DNA of 64,000 nucleotides, taken from NCBI RefSeq assembly GCF_002926065.1, contig NZ_PREZ01000009.1:62001-126000 (forward strand). Direction: 5' to 3'. The translations under genes were made by a program, and so were the position numbers. Shown here in pieces: positions 58,263-64,000 of the stretch. This stretch comes from Jeotgalibacillus proteolyticus. GTDB lineage: Bacteria > Bacillota > Bacilli > Bacillales > Jeotgalibacillaceae. Position 1 is the first letter of the stretch; each line of letters opens with the position of its first letter. Below the pieces are notes generated by a model. That model had not been told where the DNA came from. It did no database searches and saw only the letters and a program-made list of their open reading frames with translations.

Positions 58263-59572
58263 GAGGAAACTCCTTTCAAATCAATGACGATACTTAAGCC
58301 GGAACCAGTATTTTCAGCCCAAATCTTTCCCCCATGTGCTTCAGTAATTTCTTTAGCGATTGCAAGACCAATTCCAGTCCCACCCGTTTTTCTATTTCTA
58401 GATGTATCAACCCTGTAGAAGCGATCGAACAGAAAAGGCAACGCATCTTCTTTAACTCCGGGACCTTCATCTGTAAGTACGATCTGTTCTTTAGTAACTG
58501 CAATTTGAACTTTTTTTCCTGAAGGGGTGTATTTTAAAGAATTGTCCATTAAGTTAGTAATAACCTGTTCAAATCGACGTTGATCTATCTGTTTGTAGAA
58601 GGGGATAGATGCATGTATTAGAAGGTGAATTTGTTTTTCATTAAAGACAAGCTGCAACCTCTCTGTAATTCCCATGATAAATGATGTCATTTCCGTTCGT
58701 TCAGGTTCTATTGTAAAGCTATGCTCTTCCAGTCGGGCAAGTTCAAATAGATCCTCAATTAGCTTATGAAGCCGTTGTGATTCGTCATAGATAATCTCTC
58801 CATATGCTGAATCTTCTTTTTTAAAAAGTCCAGCGTACCCCTTGATATACGTAATGGGTGTTCTTAATTCGTGAGCAATTGAGGTTAAAAATGCTTTTCT
58901 TGTTCTTTGTATCTGATGCAGGTCTCCGGATATTTTTGTAATCGCTCGAGCGAGTTCTCCAATTTCATCACTTCTTTTTGTCTCTGGTACGGTGATGACT
59001 AACCCTTCACTCAATTTTCCAGCGGCCAGTCTGATCGAGAGAAGTGGTTTTATAATCAAATGACTCAGAAAATAAAGGCTAAGGACTAAAAAACAACCTA
59101 ACAGCAATGCTGCAATCAAAAAGTGTCGATTTAATTTACTAATCAGGGATTGAACTTGAGCAGTCGGTTCGAGCATAATGACACTTCCGCCCCCATCAAT
59201 CAGACTGATACTGGCGAGGAAGGGTTCGTTTCGCCAATCGTCTTCTGCCACTCCTTCTTCTGTGATTTCCCATCCCTCAGATAGATGTTCATCTGCCTGA
59301 TTGGAAGCACCTGCAACTTGTCCATTTTTATTAATAATAACGACATCAGTCATCGCTTTTTCTTCCATCATGACAACATGATCGATTGTTTGCTGATCCA
59401 TGCTTTCAGACAGGACATCACGATGGCTATCACCACGCTGGTGAAGGTTTTCAAGCTTATTATTCACTTGTTGATCTACAAGTAGATTGTGCATGATAAA
59501 TAAACACACGACCAGAATGATCGTAATGCCGAATAAATAATAGAGACTGATCTTTAAAGATAACTTACTCAT
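58259..59572 (-). CDS. Sensor histidine kinase
   Basis: 437 residues from ATG 59572 (ATG 59590 six codons upstream is alternative). Two membrane helices (ISLYYLFGITIILVVCLFIMHNLL; FLIAALLLGCFLVLSLYFLSHLI) flanking a ~115-residue extracellular sensor, HAMP, then HisKA with SIAHELRTPITYIKGY, N box NLMDNSLKYT, G boxes DEGPGV and GTGIGLAIAKEI. Complete catalytic core. Partner of the response regulator downstream. Confidence 0.92.
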   Translation of the reverse strand: MSKLSLKISLYYLFGITIILVVCLFIMHNLLVDQQVNNKLENLHQRGDSHRDVLSESMDQQTIDHVVMMEEKAMTDVVIINKNGQVAGASNQADEHLSEGWEITEEGVAEDDWRNEPFLASISLIDGGGSVIMLEPTAQVQSLISKLNRHFLIAALLLGCFLVLSLYFLSHLIIKPLLSIRLAAGKLSEGLVITVPETKRSDEIGELARAITKISGDLHQIQRTRKAFLTSIAHELRTPITYIKGYAGLFKKEDSAYGEIIYDESQRLHKLIEDLFELARLEEHSFTIEPERTEMTSFIMGITERLQLVFNEKQIHLLIHASIPFYKQIDQRRFEQVITNLMDNSLKYTPSGKKVQIAVTKEQIVLTDEGPGVKEDALPFLFDRFYRVDTSRNRKTGGTGIGLAIAKEITEAHGGKIWAENTGSGLSIVIDLKGVSS

Positions 59573-59723
59573 ACCCGCACCCCATCTCATATAAAGAGTA
59601 TACGATCATTTTGTGCAGAAAATATGCAGAAATACGGGTTTTTTTATGAATATCATGAATTTTGTTTACCAGAAAACCCATCGGGAAAAATTGACTAGAA
59701 CATACTTAAAGGAGGAAGTAAAC

Positions 59724-60053
59724 ATGAACCAACAATACCAGGATTGTTTGGAAGCTTGTAAGAGATGTTTGGAGGCGTGTAACCATTGTTTTGATGCCTG
59801 TCTTAATGAAGAGGATGTAAAGATGATGGCACATTGTGTCCGTTTAGACCGTGAATGTGCAGATGCATGTGCGCTGGCGATCACTGCGATGCAGACTAAC
59901 AGCCCACACGTACACGAAATATGCGAGTTATGTGCAAAAATTTGTGAATCATGTGCAGAGGAGTGTGCAAAGCATAATCATGATCATTGTCAACAATGTG
60001 CGGATGCGTGTCGTCAATGTGCTGAGGAATGCCGAAAGATGGTTTTAAGTTAA
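59724..60053 (+). CDS. Four-helix-bundle cysteine-rich copper-binding protein
   Basis: 109 residues from ATG 59724 (GGAGG upstream; the longer frame to 59613 has no site). Cys in heptad-like spacing on four helices (CLEACKRCLEACNHCFDACL; CVRLDRECADAC; CELCAKICESCAEECAKH; CQQCADACRQCAEECRK), the profile of Csp/DUF326 copper-storage proteins. Cytosolic (no signal). Divergent from the two-component operon, which likely regulates it. Confidence 0.9.
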   Translation: MNQQYQDCLEACKRCLEACNHCFDACLNEEDVKMMAHCVRLDRECADACALAITAMQTNSPHVHEICELCAKICESCAEECAKHNHDHCQQCADACRQCAEECRKMVLS

Positions 60054-60279
60054 TTTTTAAAGAAACTTGGAACAACTAGGGATCTAAATACAAGGCTTTT
60101 ATTCTCCTGGAAGATGAAAAATTACTCTTTCAGAAGATTTTAATATGTAGAAAGAATGCTTATGGCAGTTTTCTGCGTAGTGTATGTTATCATAGTGAAC
60201 CGAAAAAGCATCCATTCTTATTATGATGTACTTAACTCACAATGGAATTCTAATAAAAGTAAGAGTTTTTTTAAGCAGC
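60054..60279. other. Non-coding stretch after the copper-binding gene
   Basis: AT-rich, no gene or strong hairpin seen up to the 52-bp palindrome. Confidence 0.5.
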
Positions 60280-60331
60280 AAAGCTGGCTAGTATGTAACT
60301 GGTTTAAACCAGTTACATACTAGCCAGCTTT
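60280..60331. repeat. 52-bp perfect palindrome without loop
   Basis: The 26 bases from 60280 (AAAGCTGGCTAGTATGTAAC...) are followed at once by their exact complement. It ends in TTT. It stands between two convergent genes, so it may be a bidirectional terminator, but the lack of any loop is unusual. Confidence 0.75.
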
Positions 60332-60397
60332 TGTTAATGATGAAAAATCAATAAAGTGCATGATTAATCTCATAAAATAACATTTTTTAGTTCATCG

Positions 60398-60523
60398 TTA
60401 GCTTTCAACTATCACTGATTTTGTTCTTGGCCAGGTATCGTCGCCGACTTCTACTTGATTGCTAAAATAAAATGGCGATGAGAGAATAATAATAGCCATA
60501 ATAGCAATTACTAGCTTTTTCAA
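60398..60523 (-). CDS. Candidate secreted signalling peptide (Phr/NprX/PapR-like)
   Basis: 41 codons, TTG start seven bases after AAGGTGGTG. Basic start MKK, hydrophobic signal core LVIAIMAIIILSSPFYF, then a short charged tail SNQVEVGDDTWPRTKSVIVES. This is the build of Phr-type pro-peptides, from whose C-terminus a 5-10-residue pheromone is cut. It is divergent from an HTH-TPR regulator and shares its 130-bp control region. Candidate mature peptides are in TWPRTKSVIVES; not determinable here. Confidence 0.6.
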   Translation of the reverse strand: MKKLVIAIMAIIILSSPFYFSNQVEVGDDTWPRTKSVIVES

Positions 60524-60546
60524 TGTGATTCACCACCTTATGGTTT

Positions 60547-60581
60547 ATATAACATATCACTTATTATTAATAATGTTATAT
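60547..60581. promoter_or_regulatory. Operator between peptide and HTH-TPR genes
   Basis: ATATAACAT (60547-60555) and ATGTTATAT (60573-60581) inverted. The TGTTATA half-site also occurs inverted at 63601-63621 before the second regulator. Confidence 0.5.
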
Positions 60582-60652
60582 AATTAATAATACATAACAA
60601 ATATATAGTTTTTTTGAACTTTTTGTCAATAAAAGATTTAGGAGTGACTAGA

Positions 60653-61930
60653 ATGAACTCAGTTGGGGTCAAATTAAAACAAATAAGAAAAGATCAAAAC
60701 ATTACGCAAGGAGCATTAGCTGAAGGCATTACCAATCGCAGTTATATTAGCCAGATTGAAAAAGGCATGGTGAAACCCTCAATAAAACTTTTAAGGAAGT
60801 TATGTGAGCGCTTGAATTGTGAGGTAGATGCCCTTTTTGCTGATCAGGAATCAAACGTCATTACATTGGATATAAAGAATAAATTGTCATCAATTGAAAA
60901 CTATGTAATACACGGTGAAGCCATTGATGGATTAAAAGAAGACATTAAAATTGTAGAAGATAATATTGAATCCCTAAACAATTTGGATTTGGCATTATAT
61001 TATTTTTGTAGAGGAAAGTATGAAAAACATTATAAAAAGAATAGAAAAGATGCAACTGAATACTTGATAAAGAGCATTGATTTATATAAAAAAAGCAGTT
61101 TACACCAAGAGAAAATTCGCAGTGTAAATGAATTAGTTGATATTTACGTCGAACATAATAACTTAAGTGAAGCTTTTGATTACTTAGATACCTCATATAA
61201 AGAACTACTTATTCAAAATGTTGGCGGTATTGAACGCATCAAGTTTTTGACTAATCTAGGTATTGCTCACGCCAAAATTGGTGAGTATCGGTCTTCAATT
61301 AGATTTTTGCAATCCGCTATTGATCTCAGTGACGGCATGAAAGTATATGTAATGACCGGTCAAGCACATATGGTACTAGGGTTGTGTTATAAAAGAGTTC
61401 AAGAATATAAACTAGCTCTGTCGTCATACGAGAAGGCAGTACATTATTTTAAAGGCGTTTCTGACAAATTAAATCTAGCAAACACTTTGACCAATATTGG
61501 AATTTTGCATAGGTACGAAAAAAGTTTTGACAATTCCCAAAATTATTTTGCGGAATCTCAACAAATCTACAAAGAATTAAATGACGGGTTTGGCCTTCTG
61601 AACTTAATATATGAAATGGCAGTAACTCAGTATTATAAAAATAATTTTAATAAGGTTCTCTTGCTAGCTAAAGATTTTAACGCCAAACTTTACGGAGGTT
61701 TCCCACCTAATATCACAATAAAATTCAATTTACTTCAGGGAGATGCCCATTTCTCAATGGGTGAAACAAAGAAAGGTTTAGAATTATATAGGAAAGCTTT
61801 TTCATCTAAAGAAAACACTCCGGAAAGCCAAAGAGATATTGCTTATTATGTGAGCCAAAAGGTAGGAAATCTTCCTGAATGGAACTCCATTGTTAGAAAA
61901 TATTCTTTAGAATTTGAATTTAAATATTAA
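60653..61930 (+). CDS. HTH-TPR regulator 1 (Rap/PlcR/NprR-like architecture)
   Basis: 425 residues from ATG 60653 (GGAG upstream; the longer frame to 60614 lacks a site). Xre-type HTH at 5-60 (LKQIRKDQNITQGALAEGITNRSYISQIEKGMVKPSIKLLRKLCERL). The rest is TPR helices (for example LTNLGIAHAKIGEYRSSIRFLQSAIDLSD, MVLGLCYKRVQEYKLALSSYEKAVHYF, TLTNIGILHRYEKSFDNSQNYFAESQQIY). Proteins of this build bind a re-imported peptide in the TPR groove. The divergent peptide gene makes a cognate pair likely. May decide when the element transfers. Confidence 0.85.
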   Translation: MNSVGVKLKQIRKDQNITQGALAEGITNRSYISQIEKGMVKPSIKLLRKLCERLNCEVDALFADQESNVITLDIKNKLSSIENYVIHGEAIDGLKEDIKIVEDNIESLNNLDLALYYFCRGKYEKHYKKNRKDATEYLIKSIDLYKKSSLHQEKIRSVNELVDIYVEHNNLSEAFDYLDTSYKELLIQNVGGIERIKFLTNLGIAHAKIGEYRSSIRFLQSAIDLSDGMKVYVMTGQAHMVLGLCYKRVQEYKLALSSYEKAVHYFKGVSDKLNLANTLTNIGILHRYEKSFDNSQNYFAESQQIYKELNDGFGLLNLIYEMAVTQYYKNNFNKVLLLAKDFNAKLYGGFPPNITIKFNLLQGDAHFSMGETKKGLELYRKAFSSKENTPESQRDIAYYVSQKVGNLPEWNSIVRKYSLEFEFKY

Positions 61931-62056
61931 ACCTATGTATATAGAGAATTTCATATTTAGACAGTGAGATATTCTACTTTGTTCAATGGGAAGGCAACAC
62001 GATTAGCGATACTTCTATGGTCACCCCTAACGTTGTCTGTTTTGCTGTAATAAAAA

Positions 62057-62092
62057 AATTAGAGCGTTGTTAATGATAACAACGGTCTAATT
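62057..62092. terminator. Terminator between the convergent regulators
   Basis: AATTAGA-CGTTGTT / AACAACG-TCTAATT imperfect stem. Confidence 0.65.
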
Positions 62093-62141
62093 CAATTTAC
62101 ACCGAAATTCAAAATAGTTTTCTAATTGCAGGTGTTTTTTT

Positions 62142-62186
62142 AAAGATGTTTTAAGAGAACAGCTGCAGGGATACACGTCAAAATAA
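62142..62186 (+). pseudogene. Relic of the 3' end of a 31072-type RHH gene
   Basis: KDVLREQLQGYTSK then stop, matching EDVLKEQLQQYTIK at the end of the protein encoded at 31072-31833. At DNA level GATGTTTTAA.AGAACAGCTGCAG is shared. Marks an old recombination between plasmid modules. Confidence 0.55.
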
Positions 62187-62193
62187 TAATAAA

Positions 62194-62228
62194 AACAAGG
62201 ACCGATTTAATCGGGTCCTTGTTTTTAT
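62194..62228. terminator. Terminator
   Basis: AACAAGGACC / GGTCCTTGTT with T run; serves the region between convergent genes. Confidence 0.8.
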
Positions 62229-62294
62229 TAGGGATTGTACATTATAAGACTGTGCCATAAACAGACCAAGAGTTTAATTTAGCAATTCCTTTCA

Positions 62295-63572
62295 TCAAAA
62301 TAAAAATTCTCCTGTTTTTTTCAATAAAATTTTATGTCCATCCTCGAAATAAGTGATGGCGTTTAAAAGATTACCTTGATCAACCAATATGGTGCCTTTT
62401 AAAAGATAACATTCTGAAAGCCAGTATGGGTTTTTTTCTTTGAAGAATGAAATAGCCAATTCTAACTCTTGTATTGCTTTGCTAAATTCCTTCTTTTCAA
62501 GATATACCTTCGCTAAAATATATTTAAGCTTAGCCTGTATAAAGTCATCTTCTTTATTAATATCTTTTTCTACATAATCTAGGAGCATTCTAAAGTTTTG
62601 TTTATTAAACAAATTAAGTGCCATCTCGAAAGTAGCATTGTTTTTATAATCATTTAGTTCATGTTCATTGCATATCTTAATTGCTTCCTGTAAATATTCA
62701 ATAGATTTATCGAAATTATCAATCTTTCTGTAACATATTGCTAAGTTGGTTAGACAAGCAACTATATTCGCATAATCCTGTTTTGCTTCAAAATGATTTA
62801 ATGCATTAGTACTTACAGCTATACTTTTTCTGTAATTCCCTAAATACAAATGAGCTATACCCTCCAACATATCTAGAGAGCCTCCATATAAATATAAATC
62901 ATATTCTGCGGATACTTTATTTACTTTTTCAATCATTAATAATCCATCTTCAAACTGATTAATGCGACAATAACAAACGGCAAGATTGTATGTGAACTTA
63001 ATATATAAGAGAATATTATGATCAGATAAATTAAATTTCTCCAGCAAAAAAACCCCATAAACAGAGCCATTGATACTCTCCATGAATTTTCCTGTATATC
63101 GATAACTAAATACTAAATATGAATACACTTCTATATAATCGTTTATGTTGGTAGGGGTAATGTACTCTAATGCCTTTACAAGTTCTTGAATTGCTGCCTC
63201 ATGATTTTTCATCGAGTAAAAAAGTATGCCGTATATTTTGTGGTACATCCCTTTATGCTCTGGAGTCAAATCCGTAAAACTTACGAGTTCAAGTGTTTCC
63301 TTAGCTTTTAAGTATTTCTTTTTCACGATAAAATTTTTTGAACGGTTTAACAAAATAACTTGGCTTACTTCTATATCTTCAACTTCTTCTATTAAATCAG
63401 ATATTTTCACCCCTAAACTCGTAGCAATTTGCTTAAGAGTTTTCAATGAGGGATCAATCTTTCCACTTTCGATTTGGCTAATCACACTACGATTAAGGTT
63501 CGGTTTTGCAAGTTCTTCTTGCGTAATCCCTAAGGCAGTCCTATAATTTCTTATATTTTTCCCTAAATCCAT
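62295..63572 (-). CDS. HTH-TPR regulator 2
   Basis: 425 residues from ATG 63572 (AAAGGA upstream). HTH at 3-60 (LGKNIRNYRTALGITQEELAKPNLNRSVISQIESGKIDPSLKTLKQIATSLGVKISDL), then about nine TPR-like helix pairs (GILFYSMKNHEAAIQELVKALEYI, LTNLAICYRKIDNFDKSIEYLQEAIKICNEHE, LAKVYLEKKEFSKAIQELELAISFFKEK). Same length and build as regulator 1 but distant in sequence. No clear signal peptide gene next to it; the 33-codon frame at 63741 is a weak candidate. Confidence 0.85.
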   Translation of the reverse strand: MDLGKNIRNYRTALGITQEELAKPNLNRSVISQIESGKIDPSLKTLKQIATSLGVKISDLIEEVEDIEVSQVILLNRSKNFIVKKKYLKAKETLELVSFTDLTPEHKGMYHKIYGILFYSMKNHEAAIQELVKALEYITPTNINDYIEVYSYLVFSYRYTGKFMESINGSVYGVFLLEKFNLSDHNILLYIKFTYNLAVCYCRINQFEDGLLMIEKVNKVSAEYDLYLYGGSLDMLEGIAHLYLGNYRKSIAVSTNALNHFEAKQDYANIVACLTNLAICYRKIDNFDKSIEYLQEAIKICNEHELNDYKNNATFEMALNLFNKQNFRMLLDYVEKDINKEDDFIQAKLKYILAKVYLEKKEFSKAIQELELAISFFKEKNPYWLSECYLLKGTILVDQGNLLNAITYFEDGHKILLKKTGEFLF

Positions 63573-63600
63573 CAAAAAAAATCCTTTCAGCATACAAAAG

Positions 63601-63621
63601 TTGTTATATTATTTATAACAA
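63601..63621. promoter_or_regulatory. Operator candidate upstream of HTH-TPR regulator 2
   Basis: TTGTTATA (63601-63608) and TATAACAA (63614-63621), a perfect 8-bp inverted repeat just upstream of the regulator start; same half-site as at 60547-60581. Confidence 0.55.
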
Positions 63622-63915
63622 TAAACACTAATGCGTTTTATGTGTAAATTATATTGCTATTTTACATAATTATAGTATAATTGTGGTAATAGAAATTTGA
63701 TTATTCAAAAAATTCAATGCAGGGAGGGACCTATGTTTAGATGATAAAGCTTTTAATGCTTTCAGATCCTATATGGCCAGATGCTTGCCACGATATAATA
63801 GATATCATTTATAATCAATTTATTCATTATCATACCATATAATTAAACATCAAACAGGTTTATTTACATAGAGTTTTGTATGGTGTAATAAAATTTTTAA
63901 AAAGGACTAAGACAA

Positions 63916-64000
63916 ATGGAAAATAATTATAAGCTACATATGGAGAAGCATGGAAAAGGCGAGAAGTATTTATTTCTTCCTGGAGTTGTAGGAACGATAA
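63916..64000 (+). CDS. Start of a protein, possibly alpha/beta hydrolase (cut by window end)
   Basis: ATG after AAGGAC. The first 28 residues, ending GKGEKYLFLPGVVGTI, resemble the first strand and loop of alpha/beta hydrolases (hydrophobic strand then PG/HG). Too short for a firm call. A TATGGTGTAAT box lies upstream (about 63877). Confidence 0.4.
   Translation, partial: MENNYKLHMEKHGKGEKYLFLPGVVGTI

Noticed and set aside
63741-63842. 33-codon frame as a second pheromone gene
   Set aside because: Poor spacing to the ribosome binding site (another ATG with immediate stop lies between) and no signal-peptide-like core; kept only as a weak possibility.

Overview
The window reads as part of a large, low-GC, mobile replicon of a Bacillaceae host (Bacillus-like ribosome binding sites, many TTG/GTG starts, AbrB/Abh, YozG/DUF2975, YdhK, DUF2935 and Rap/PlcR-type regulators). 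It carries a replication gene, two ParA-type partition loci, a complete Gram-positive Tcp-type conjugation operon and a large accessory zone. I therefore take it to be a conjugative plasmid or a very plasmid-like integrated element. No rRNA, tRNA, CRISPR array or intact insertion sequence was seen.

Layout. 1-3.0 kb: the end of an unrecognised gene, a PD-(D/E)xK-like nuclease and a Hanks-type kinase, possibly a defence operon. 3.2-6.2 kb: frameshifted K+ channel, DUF4236 protein, anchored thermonuclease. 6.2-28.8 kb: a cassette zone. A ~500-bp, highly structured non-coding leader occurs five times (A 6.5, E 11.4, B 12.9, C 20.8, D 28.4 kb). Intact copies precede a transglutaminase-like protein, ArdC and RadC; the ArdC and RadC copies also share a structured trailer. 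A second leader family (10.7, 15.2, 19.9 kb) carries a dispersed TTAACAAT/ATTGTTAA palindrome and precedes two near-identical AbrB paralogues. Among these lie a Doc toxin-antitoxin pair, an AbiEi-like protein, a phosphatase/phosphodiesterase-like membrane protein and ion-transport genes (three CNNM/CorC proteins, one Ca2+/Na+ antiporter-like protein).

29-38.7 kb: small plasmid-type proteins, ParA/RHH locus 1 (minus strand), a three-gene block resembling Kiwa (KwaB- and KwaA-like), and ParA/RHH locus 2 (plus strand) with centromere-like repeats on both sides. 38.7-41.5 kb: the replication region. It has three hairpins with an identical-type 7-nt loop, an attenuator-like terminator, an AEP-primase/PriCT Rep gene, nested perfect inverted repeats and a 335-nt tract with only two cytosines on the plus strand. 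41.5-54.2 kb: the conjugation operon (coupling-type ATPase, Replic_Relax protein, TcpC/D/E-like proteins, VirB4, lipoprotein, VirB6-like protein, NTF2-like protein, peptidoglycan hydrolase).

54.3-64 kb: a decayed Cas4-like nuclease gene, a PemK/MazF-like protein, a metal (probably copper) module (YdhK lipoprotein, BNR lipoprotein, two-component system, Cys-rich four-helix protein), and two convergent HTH-TPR regulators. The first regulator has a divergent 41-codon secreted-peptide gene, a candidate quorum-sensing switch, and both regulator promoters contain inverted TGTTATA half-sites.

The most promising unexplained signals are the leader/trailer cassette system (candidate single-strand promoter or large structured RNA), the cytosine-free candidate R-loop origin, the three common-loop hairpins before rep, and the peptide/HTH-TPR pair. 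All functional statements are from reading the sequence; no database search was run.
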